A stretch of DNA of 36,611 nucleotides from Monosiga brevicollis MX1 (lineage: Eukaryota; Opisthokonta; Choanoflagellata; Craspedida; Salpingoecidae): positions 62,041-98,651 of the forward strand of contig NW_001865064.1 in NCBI RefSeq assembly GCF_000002865.3, given 5' to 3'. Below, in pieces: positions 12,001-21,258 of the stretch (the stretch's first letter is position 1; each line of letters starts with the position of its first letter). The position numbers and the translations under genes were made by a program. A model generated the notes under the pieces. It had not been told where the DNA came from, did not search any database, and saw nothing but the letters and a program-made list of their open reading frames with translations.

Positions 12001-14514
12001 CTCGTGGATGCCGTTCGTCAAAAGTGCGACAAAGTGGCCCACCGACCCAACGCCCTGTTGACGGAGTTGCCGGTCATCCTCGCTGTGCTCGCAGCGATTT
12101 GGTCCCTGGGCAGCCGCAAAGCCATGGCTAAAGCCTCGCAAGCGGATCGCGGGATTTACAAGGAACTGCACACGATTCAGGTGTTGGCACTCTTTGAGCT
12201 GCTGGGCTTGTGCGACGCCAAGGTTGGCTTGCGGCGCGTGGCCTCTTGGGTCAAGTCCTTTGTCCCCTTTGGTGCCCACGACAAGCTCAGTGGAGCCTTC
12301 GTGCAGATACAAACAGGCGGGGGCAAGAGCATTTTACTCGGGTTTGCCAGCACGCTCTACGCCCTTCTGGGGTTTGAAGTGTCCTGCGCCTGCTTTAGCA
12401 ACATTCTCAGCTCGCGCGACTACAACGACTTTAAAGACTTTTTTGATGTGGTTCAAGTGGCAGGACTTGTCAAGTATGGCCCCTTGAGCGAGTTGGCCCG
12501 AGCCGAACTGAACGTCAACGGAGATATCCGCCAGGCCCTGCAGACGCTCGTGATCGACGGCCGCCTTTCGGATCCAACGGTGCGGCCGGGTGCCCTGCCC
12601 AAAGTCCTGCTGGTCGACGAGGTCGACACGTTGCTGTCAAATGTTTTCCTGACCGAGCCATATACTCCCGGCACGCTGGTGCACGATGACAGCTTTTTGG
12701 AGCTCCTGCGCGCCGTGTGGCAGGACCAGTCGCTCACCTTGGCGCAGATCCAGGCGCTGCCCAGCGCGCAAAAACTGCTGCAAACCTATGCTCACACCGA
12801 GAAGTTGGTGCTCGCTGCACTGGAGAACGTCGCGTTGGCCCGAGCAGCATTTGAGCGTCGCGAGCACCCATATGAAGTGCAGGAAGGCCTCATCGCGTAT
12901 AAGCGTGAGGGCCTGGACGAGCCCAGCTCTGATATTTCCTACGGCTACGAGACGCAGTTTGCCTACTTGGCCGAAGAAGCGCGCGGCGCAGTGATGCCTG
13001 AGGTGTGCAGGCAGCACGTGGGGCTTTTCTGCTCGGGCGGCCGCTTCAGCTTTGTCAAGTTGATTCAGAAATTTGACCTCATTAGCGGCGTCACCGGGAC
13101 CATACCCGACGACCTGGCGCTCCTGCGCACCAAGTTTGGGGTTGGGCGGTGTTCGTACATGCCAAGCATGTATGGCAAGATCAACTTTCAGCGCGACCCA
13201 GTGCAGCTGACCAGCAACAAAGCGCAGCAGCACCAGGCGATTGCAGGAGAGACCTTTGAGCGGGCCCAAGGGCGGGCAGTTATTGTCTTCTTTCAGACCA
13301 CGGCCGATCTCGAGGCCTTTCGAGCTTCGCCCGAGTTTACTGCCAAGCTTGGAGGACGGCCCATAAACATCATCACCGTGGGGTCGCCCGACATTCCTCA
13401 TCGCATCAAGCAAGCCACGCGAAAGGACATGGTGACGCTGGCCACGGCACCCTTTGGTCGAGGCTCTGATTTCACCGTTCTGAATCGCGACATTGAAAAG
13501 AACGGGGGCATTCACGTGATTCAGGCCTTTCTCTCTGTCGAGGTGACTGAGCAAATCCAGATTGAGGGCCGGACCGCTCGCGAGAGCAATAGCGGCAGTT
13601 ACCGCCTCGTGCTCTGCCTGGAAGACGTGCAAGCGCTGCTGGGCGAGCACTTCCCGTCGGACATTCATGAGGGTGCCTTTGCCGAACTGCCCCCGACGCT
13701 GGATGCAGCCCGGCGCACCTTGCATGCGGAGATGCTTGCGCAGTCTTTTGAGGCACTGGCGGCGTGTGAGGCAGCGCACGACACGTCCCTCAAGCTGGTT
13801 CGAGAGCTCTTCAGCGGCAAAAAGGGCGACCCCCAGAACGCGCTGCGCTACGTGCATGAATATTCGGCCCAGGCAGAGTATGCCGAGGCCGTGGATGTTG
13901 TTGTGGTGGTGGATATTTCGGGTAGCATGGGGCCCCATGTCCCGCAGGCCCAGGCATTCGTGCGCACCATTGCTCAGGAAGGGTTTCACTTGGACCAGGC
14001 TTCGAGTCGGAATCGCCTGGGCATCTTGACGTTTGATGTGCAGGCTCAAGCCATGGGTGGAGAGGACTTTTTGTCCGACGACTGGACCACAGTGCAGCAG
14101 CGCGCCGCGGCCATTGCCACCAAAGGCTACCAAACCTTTTATCTGCCGCCTCTGAAATTGTTGGAGGAGAAGCTGTGCCAGGCCAAGGCCGCTGATCCAA
14201 CTCGCTACGCTTCGACTCGCCGCATTGTACTCTTCCAAACGGACGGCGCCAACATGGACACGGAAAAGTCAAGCGCCATTCGCGCAACCGCAGAGCGGAT
14301 CGTTGACGAGCTGGACACGACGCTCATGGCCGTCTTGACGGGGCCAGACGTGCCCCCAGATAGCGTGGCCTACTTTGTGGGCCGGGCGGGTCAGTTTAAG
14401 ACCATGGACCGCAGCGACTCGGACTTTTTGGCTCAGCTCATCATCACGGTGGACACTTACGACGCACTGGTGCAACGCGCCAGCAACATTGCCAACTGCG
14501 CCACCTCAATGTAG
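6098..14514 (+). CDS. Giant P-loop GTPase-like / helical / SecA-like DEAD motor / VWA protein
   Basis: Exons are 6098-6123, 6208-6302 and 6374-14514, giving 2753 aa. Donors are GTAAGT and GTACGT, acceptors GATAG and CGTAG, with phases 2 and 1 matching. Domains: acidic/Pro-rich start (1-100); P-loop APTSSGKTT (143-151), a DPAG switch motif (212-215) and SRLD (285-288), suggesting a GTPase of the AIG1/septin/dynamin type; about 1600 residues rich in helix and probable coiled coil; a SecA-like motor with QTGGGKS (2020-2026), DEVD (2122-2125), GVTGT (2279-2283), GRGSD (2402-2406) and EGRTAR (2438-2443); and a VWA domain with MIDAS DISGS (2554-2558) and a later QTDGAN. Motif order and spacing match SecA NBD1/NBD2, but the helical scaffold after NBD2 is missing. 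No signal peptide or membrane segment is seen, so it is probably cytosolic. Function unknown: an NTP-driven remodelling or conflict machine is inference. Domain calls are firm for SecA and VWA, moderate for the GTPase. Confidence 0.93.
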
Positions 14515-15254
14515 GGAAGCAGCCGATGATTTCCTGTAGCATGTCGAAATGGGGAGGATTTGATCTGTTTCTTCTTGCGTGTGCGTGTGTGTGTGTGTCA
14601 GGCTCCAGCACGCGTGGAAGCACGGATTTGACGCTAACACTGTGTGTGTGTGTGTGTGTGTGTGTCGGCCACTGATGGCGAGGGAGAGGCGGGAAGCTCT
14701 CCTTTGCCGTCAAGGTCTTTCACGAAAAATTCAAACAGTTTACATCCAGATGTTCTCCTAAGCACGTTGAACGCACCACCATTCCGCAACAAAATCAGAA
14801 TCACATGTACATGCTATGGCTTGCTGGAAGGAGCGCTTGACGGCAACCCTTCATCGGGCCAATGCAGAGATGCTTCGCCATCGCTTTGGGCAGATCCTTG
14901 AACTCATCACCGACGTCTAGCCACTTTGCTTCACTGCATCGTGCGCTCCCTATTACAGTAGTGTTCTTTGAGTCGTTCGTTCAGGTTTTTCTTTTTCCCT
15001 AAGAAGTCACTCTTTGGTCTTTTGACTCTCTTTTTCGTTTTCTGTTTCAGTCGCGAGACGCTTTGACACTTGTGGTGGTGGTGGTGGTGGTGTACAGGCT
15101 TTGACCTTCAACCTCCAGGCGTGGAAGAGTGCACACTGACTATTGCCAGCTAATGAAGAGCACCCCTCGAATCAAGCGTCAGTACTGTGTGTATCTACCA
15201 CTATAAAACAACAAGCGAAAAAAAAAGCACAAAAACAGCGAAAAATTCTGAAAA

Positions 15255-15455
15255 AGAGAGAGAGAGAGAGAGCAGAGAGACAGAGACAGAGAGACAGAGA
15301 GACAGAGAGACAGAGAGACAGAGAGACAGAGAGAGACAGAAAGACAGAGAGAGGACACAAGACAGAGACAGGGACAGCGAGAGGATACAAGACAGAGACA
15401 GGGAGACACACAGAGAGGACAGAGACAGAGAGAGACAGAGAGACTGAGAGACTGT
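15255..15455. repeat. GAGACA / GAGA simple-sequence block
   Basis: A purine-only top strand built of AGAGAC, AGAGAG and GGACAGAGAC units. Long open frames on both strands here (RDRETERQ on plus, LSLSLSV on minus) are by-products of the repeat. Confidence 0.9.
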
Positions 15456-15866
15456 AAAGCCCAAGAGAAAGACTGATTTCTGGTGCACTTTGGAGACCAA
15501 ACTGAGAGAGGACCTCGTTTGCATGTGACGACGACTCCGGCCGGTTCTGATGATGCAGGGCGCCTGTCATTGACGTTGCGCGATACGCTGATGTGTGCAA
15601 GCAAAGCGCAAAGCACCCCCACACGCCCCACCACCAAGGAAAAAAAAAGGAAAGACAAACAATCAAGACCGAGGGGCATCGCTTGATCACTGCCCGCCGG
15701 ACCAGCCAGAGCGACCTCAAACTGCCATTCCATTTGGCACCACCATACCAGCGCAGCCCAATAGGACCTTGGACGCGACTGCCGTTTGAATCGCCCTCGT
15801 ATCACATTATTGCAGCCCATCAGTGAAATTGCAGTATATTCTGCATAGGCCGAAATTTGGCCTAGA

Positions 15867-15981
15867 GTTTGAGAGAGATTTTGAGAGAGAGATTGAGAGA
15901 GAGAGAGATTTTGAGAGAGAGAGAGAGAGAGATTTTGAGAGAGAGAGAGAGATTTTGAGAGAGAGAGAGAGAGAGAGAGAT

Positions 15982-16016
<35 letters not shown>

Positions 16017-16052
16017 GAGAGAGAGAGAGATTTAGAGAGAGAGAGAGAGATT

Positions 16053-16084
<32 letters not shown>
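15867..16084. repeat. TTTTGAGAGAGAGA tandem block
   Basis: At least eight copies of TTTTGAGAGA or TTTAGAGA with GA runs of growing length between them, period about 14-34 bp. This is an interrupted GA microsatellite in which the interruption itself has been amplified. Confidence 0.9.
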
Positions 16085-16089
<5 letters not shown>

Positions 16090-16552
16090 TACAAAGAAAG
16101 GCACATGCCTGGACATGAGCAAAGGACGAAGCGGACGCACGCGCAAGTGGTGGGGGTATGGGTTTGGGTGGGTTCAGTGATATCGACGTCATGAAGCCGC
16201 GACACGATTTTGTAGAAACGTGTTGAGAGAAGGTTATGAGTGCGGTGTGCGAGGGGCGGGCGAACCCTTTGTTGTTTTGTTGGATGTGCTGGTGGTGGAT
16301 ATACTGTTGGAAGCTCGCAAAAGTTGATCGCATGGAGAGAATCGTGCAACAAGTGGAACAAGACGGCCACGAGCATCGCAAACGCGGCGACGATGCTGTT
16401 GCCACCCCCGTGGAGCGCGCAAAGTTCAACCGAGCACATCAACTACAGCTCGAACCATCGTCGCCCTTTGGTCGCCGCCCAACCGCCACGCGTGTACTCT
16501 CCATTACGTGTGTGTGTGCGTGTGTCAAAAATTGGATAAGCAAAAAAAATTG

Positions 16553-16695
16553 AGAGATTGAGAGAGAGAGAGAGACAGGAGAGAGCGAAGAGGGATTGAG
16601 AGAGAGAGATTGATTTAGAGAGATTTAGAGAGAGGGAGGGACGAGGCAACCAGAGATAGAGAGAGATCAAGGGATAGATCAAGAGATCAAGTGAG
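16553..16695. repeat. GAGA-rich block with GATTGAGAGA and TTTAGAGA interruptions
   Basis: Related in composition to the blocks at 15255-15455 and 15867-16084, on the same strand. It ends at the probable promoter side of the PLP gene. Confidence 0.8.
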
Positions 16696-16834
16696 AGAGA
16701 AACCTGCAACATGACCAAACCCCACCACCCACAAAAGGACCCACATTCACACCCCTAACTCCATACCACCTGTACCCACCCATACCCAATACCCCATACA
16801 GGGACACATTTCGTGTGTGTGTTGCCTTTACAAC

Positions 16835-16839
<5 letters not shown>

Positions 16840-16917
<78 letters not shown>
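16840..16917. repeat. AC dinucleotide microsatellite
   Basis: About 39 uninterrupted AC repeats, the longest pure dinucleotide run in the window, roughly 290 bp upstream of the next start codon. Confidence 0.95.
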
Positions 16918-16919
<2 letters not shown>

Positions 16920-17210
16920 GCATGGCACGGGTACGAGTGTGCTCTCGCTTCTCGCCCCCCACTGCCGCCCGCCCTCCCCCGCCCGCCCCTGCCCGCCCAC
17001 ACCCACAGACACAGACACAGACACATGTAGATGGCATTTCCCGCGGAAGTTTGATCGTAGCGACGAAAGTGCAAGGCACGGTTTCGGTGCTGTTCAATAC
17101 AGTCCGACACGGGCCCGGTACTAGTACAACTGCGGCTACGGCTACGGCTACGGCTACGGCTGTAGCTCGGATTGATCTGAAGCAAAGAGGCAGACGGCGC
17201 AAAGATCGCC

Positions 17211-17632
17211 ATGGAGTCGGAATACACGAAGAATCTGGCAGCGCTGGATCTGGAGGCGCAGGCCGAGGCCAACATGTCGGATGAGTCCCGTACCCTTCTG
17301 GAACGCATTCGCACTGGCATCATCGGCGATTATACCAGCATTGAAGGTCAGCCCCGCGCTCTCATCGGACCAATGGCCACCATCACATCGGCTGCCGTGA
17401 CCCACAACACTGCCACACGGGCTAAACAGACACTCCCCCCTTCCCCGCCGCGCCCCACTCGCTGTCCTCTGGCAAACAACAACCCTGCTCCTTGCGATTT
17501 TGTGACTTTGTCCACCGGCTGACCACCTTGTGATGGCCTTGTGATGGCCTTGAGAGCAGTCTGGTCTCGGCTCCACCAAACCTCACACTTGGCATCCATC
17601 CACCTCTTTTGGCTTGCAAGTCATCCGCGCAG

Positions 17633-17725
<93 letters not shown>

Positions 17726-20203
17726 CCACCGCCGCCCTTGTTTACTTTGTGCATGCATTCCTGATCCCATTATTCCGGATGCCCTAGCACATGATCTCTC
17801 TCCACCCAAACCCTCTTCTGCCCCCTCACACCGCCTCTCTCTCCTCCATCTCCTCCATCTCCTCCCACTGTTCTTTCTTTCCTCGCCCCTTCCATTTCAC
17901 TCCCCCTTCTGCCCAATTAATCATGGTCAAACTCTTCCTCTCGCCCCTCTCAACCGCCACTGTCTCCATCATTTCGCTCGGGTTTAGGTCCGTTTGGCCC
18001 AAAGCCCATGATCTATGCCGACTTTACCGCTTCCGGCCGTAGCCTGCGCTTTGTCGAGGACTACCTGCACGACAAGGTCATGCCACTCTATGCCAATACC
18101 CATACCGAAGCAAGCGTCACCGGTCGGGTGACCACCGAGGCTCGAGAGGAAGCCCGTCGACTCGTGGTGGAGGCCTGTGGGGGCAACACCAACGAACACG
18201 CCGCCATCTTCACGGGTTCAGGCTCCACCGCCGCCATCTACAAATTCATGGGCCTCATGAACCTCATGCCGCGGGCTCGTGCCTCGAGCAGCCGCGCCGT
18301 GCAAGTGGAAAAGGATGGTCGGCGTGGTGTGAGCATCAAAGCCAACGCCCGCGAACCCGGCCCACCCCGCCGCCAACGACCCGTCATCTTCATCTCCGAG
18401 TACGAACACCACTCCAACGACCTTCCTTGGCGTGAAGCCCCCGTCGACTTGGTCCGCATCATCAGCGGCTCCGATGGTGCCCTCGACCTGCAAGACCTTG
18501 AGGAACAGGTCAAAAAGTACCGCCGCCGCCCTCTCTTAATCGGCTCCTTCAGTGCAGCTTCCAACGTCACCGGAATCATCACCCCCGTCCGGGAAGCCGC
18601 CAAAATCATGCACAAATACGGGGGCCTCGCCTGCTTTGATTACGCAGCCTCGGCCCCCTACGTCCCCATCAACATGGGCTCCCGCGAAAACGGCGACGAC
18701 GACTACCTCGACGCCATCTACATCAGCCCACACAAGTTTGTCGGTGGCCCTGGCTCGCCGGGCGTCCTCATTCTTCGTCGCAGCATCTGCACCAATCTGG
18801 TTCCCGTCATGCCAGGTGGTGGCACTGTCCTCCTTGTGGAAAAGGATCTGCATGTGGTACGGTCACGCCCCTTTTCGCGCCTACTTGTCAGCCGTAAACC
18901 CTGCCCCATGTACAAGACCTCATGTCCCACAATCTTCCGTGGCCTGCTTGTAGTATACCCAAGAGGTGGAACACCGCGAGGAGGGTGGCACTCCCGACAT
19001 TATGGGCTCAATCCGATGCGGCCTCATCTTTTCCATCAAGCAGCGCCTCGGTCCGGATTTTATCGTCGCCCGCGAACGCGAGCTCATTCGTCGCGCCAAC
19101 GCGGTAAAACAAATCTGCGCCTCTGAGGATGTCCAGATTGTTTTGAGCGCCCTCGCGCATCCATCTCACTCACAAACGTTGGGCTTTTTCTGGTGTTCGA
19201 CTCTAGATTTGGGAGCCCATCGCCCACCAAATGGTTTTGTTGGGTCCAGACACCGAGGAGAAGCTTACGGTGTCCTCCTTCCTTCTTCGATGTGCCGGCA
19301 AAATGCTGCACTACAATTTTGTCGTTTCCCTTCTCAACGATATCTTTGGCATCCAAACCCGCGGTGGCTGCTCTTGTGCGGGTCCCTACGTCACCAAACT
19401 GCTGCAGCCCACAGATGACATGACCAACTGGATGCACCATGAAGCCCGCAAGGGACACTTTGGTGCCAAACTCGGCTGGTTCGTTGATTGTCGTCCCATG
19501 ATCTGCGATGCCACAGCCTTGACCATTAAAGGCTCACTTGCACACAGCTTGATGAACTCACCACGAGGCCGGTCGTGTTGTGTTGTGTTGTGTTGTGTTG
19601 CACTGCAGGACGCGCTTGAACTTTCCGTACTTTTTCACCGACGAGCAAGCCGATTACGTCAGCAAGGCCGTTGCCCTGGTTGCCGTGCATGGCTGGCGGA
19701 TGCTCAAGCACTACAACTTTGACGTTGTCACTGGGTTTTGGACGCACAAGGACTTTACCCCAGCGCCGCGCCAATCCCTACTCAACCTGTTCAACGAGAG
19801 CTCGGAGCCCAGCCGAGATCCCTTGGCCGTGCCCGACTATGACGCCTTGTTGCGCGAGGGAGAGATCATTATGACCGGTGGAAAAGTTGACGAGTGGTCT
19901 GAGATTTTGCGGCAGACGGAAAGCCGCCACAGTGCCGATTCAGGGGTCAGTGTCGATTTTACAGTGGACGACGATTCCCCCCGCTGGTACCTGCTGCCCA
20001 GCGACATGGCCAGTTTCAGCGTGACTCTGTCCTTCAACAAGAGCAAAGACCAGAGCGGAAACAGTTCCCAGAACAATTCGCGTAAATCTTCCACGTGGAA
20101 CCCGCCCTCCAAGGCAACATATACGCCGGTCGCCCGGAAAGATCGCAAAAAGGAACTTGAATGCGCTGACGGAACCTGTCAGCTGGTCATGTCCGCTCCC
20201 TGA
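17211..20203 (+). CDS. Class V aminotransferase-fold PLP enzyme (cysteine desulfurase-like)
   Basis: Five exons: 17211-17346, 17988-18856, 18954-19103, 19207-19478 and 19609-20203, 673 aa; all phases match. The start has a good Kozak context (GCCATGG). Class V enzymes bind PLP on a Lys; here SPHKFVGGPGSPGVL gives K295. Other family marks are IYADFTASGRSLRFVEDYL near the start, FTGSGSTAAI, EYEHHSNDLPW, FDYAASAPYV with the PLP-binding Asp, REEGGTPDIMGSIRCG, and a Cys-rich loop RGGCSCAGPY (C440, C442) where cysteine desulfurases carry the catalytic Cys. The C-terminal ~100 residues (Ser/Asn/Lys-rich, ending CQLVMSAP) look like an extension. The donor at 18857 could instead be at 18854, which changes one residue. 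This is a broad family without a settled substrate, so I give no gene symbol. Intron 1 (641 nt) carries CA/CT microsatellites. Confidence 0.92.
17636..17722. repeat. CA-CT-CA compound microsatellite inside intron 1 of the PLP gene
   Basis: About 18 CA, then a short CTCTCTCT run, then about 18 CA, inside intron 17347-17987. The remaining intron sequence is pyrimidine-rich up to the acceptor at 17987. Confidence 0.9.
19574..19600. repeat. TGTTG pentamer repeat next to a splice acceptor
   Basis: Five copies of GTGTT/TGTTG just before the acceptor CACTGCAG at 19608 in intron 19479-19608. The T/G-rich run takes the place of a normal pyrimidine tract. Confidence 0.85.
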
Positions 20204-21258
20204 GCGGTCGTCGTGGTTCGTGTTCAAGCGGTGGCATAAGCTTGCCCCCTTATCTCTCTCATCGATGGTCAAGCTCATCGTCAGGACTGTCCGTGTATCG
20301 CATGTCCTCGTTTGCGCCGTGTTGTGAGTAGTGTTGCGCCAGAGTCGCTTTACAAGGGGGTTGGAAATCCCGCTCATTGAACTGACTCCATTTATCAATT
20401 GAGGCCCAGCCGCCACAGCACCTTGATTCCGACAACTCCACATTGCCCACGGTTCAACCTCCCCATGTTATTCTGAAACTCTTCTGCCAGAGACTCCTGC
20501 GTTGGCGTGCATAGTCAACATAAACTTGTGCCTGTTCTACCTACTGCTGCTGTATATCTGCTACTGGTACTGTACCTGCTGCTACTGCTGCTGCACCTGC
20601 TCCTACTGCTACTGTACCTGCTGCTGTACCTGCTGCTTCTGCTACTGTACCTGCTGCTACTGCTGCTGTACCTGCTGCTACTGCTGCTGTACCTGCTGCT
20701 ACTGCTGCTGTACCTGCTGCTACTGCTGCTGTACTTGCTGCTGCTACTGGACCTGCTGCCACTGCTGCTGTACTGTTCCTTCTGCTACTGGTACTGTTCC
20801 TGCTGCTACTGGTACTGTTCCTGCTGCTACTGGTACTGTACCTGCTGCCACTGCTACTGTATCTGCTGCCACTGCTACTGTATCTGCTGCCACTGCTACT
20901 GTATCTGCTGCCACTGCTGCTGTACCTGCTGCTACTGCTGCTGTACTGTTCCTTCTGCTACTGGTACTGTTCCTTCTGCTACTGGTACTGTTCCTGCTGC
21001 TACTGGTACTGTACCTGCTGCCACTGCTACTGTATCTGCTGCCACTGCTACTGTATCTGCTGCCACTGCTACTGTATCTGCTGTCACTGCTGCTGTACCT
21101 GCTACTACTGCTGCTACACCTGCTGTTATCTCTGCTTCACTTTTCGCTATTTCAATCACCCTCTCGGCTTTTAACTGTAAAAGCTCAAGTTTGTTAAAAA
21201 AAAATTCTGAAACTTTCAATCATTTTTAAATAAAATAAAATAAAATAAAAAGAAGGTC
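20204..21258. other. Intergenic region between the PLP gene and the LRR/IQ gene
   Basis: Mostly the tandem repeat at 20555-21120, flanked by about 330 bp of unremarkable sequence on the left and an AT-rich stretch on the right. The right end has AAATAAAATAAAATAAAAT at 21226-21250, ending 8 bp before the start codon of the LRR/IQ gene. No gene is called. Confidence 0.6.
20555..21120. repeat. TGCTGCTACTG(CTG/GTA)CTGTACC tandem repeat
   Basis: About 560 bp of 15- to 21-bp units built from TGCTACTGCTGCTGTACC, TGCTGCTACTGGTACTGTTCC and TGCTGCCACTGCTACTGTATC. Variants come in blocks, and the order 'TTCC x n, ACC, ATC x 3, ACC' occurs twice (about 20775-20930 and 20945-21100), so a higher-order unit of about 165 bp has itself been duplicated. 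Stop codons are absent from most frames on both strands, which yields spurious ORFs (LLLLL, CCTCCYC, VPAATGT, AVAAGT). Confidence 0.9.

Larger units (their letters stand above)
14515..17210. other. Repeat-rich intergenic region
   Basis: Contains GT runs (14585-14600, 14641-14664), a GTG run (about 15073-15092), GACAGA/GAGA blocks (15255-15455), TTTTGAGAGA blocks (15867-16084), more GAGA (16553-16695) and an AC run (16840-16917). A 34-codon frame at 14816-14920 (starting MACWKERLTATLHRANAEML) has protein-like composition, and a 73-codon frame at 16332-16553 is open. Neither has supporting similarity. The promoter and 5' leader of the class V PLP gene must lie at the right end, where a GCTACG hexamer repeat is seen at about 17131-17160. 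Confidence 0.6.

Noticed and set aside
12121-13800. Plastid-derived SecA (organelle translocase)
   Set aside because: No transit peptide, fusion to GTPase-like and VWA domains, missing scaffold domain and no other plastid signal in the window.
12637-14238. 533-codon minus-strand frame opposite the giant gene
   Set aside because: It is the shadow of a GC-rich coding exon whose plus-strand frame carries SecA and VWA motifs; the antisense translation has no recognisable motif.
16332-16553. 73-codon plus-strand frame between GA satellites
   Set aside because: Composition is somewhat protein-like but it runs into simple repeats at its end and no exon partner or similarity was found.
20502-21229. 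231- and 240-codon frames with Cys-, Leu- or Ala/Thr-rich repeats
   Set aside because: Products of the tandem repeat, open in several frames on both strands.
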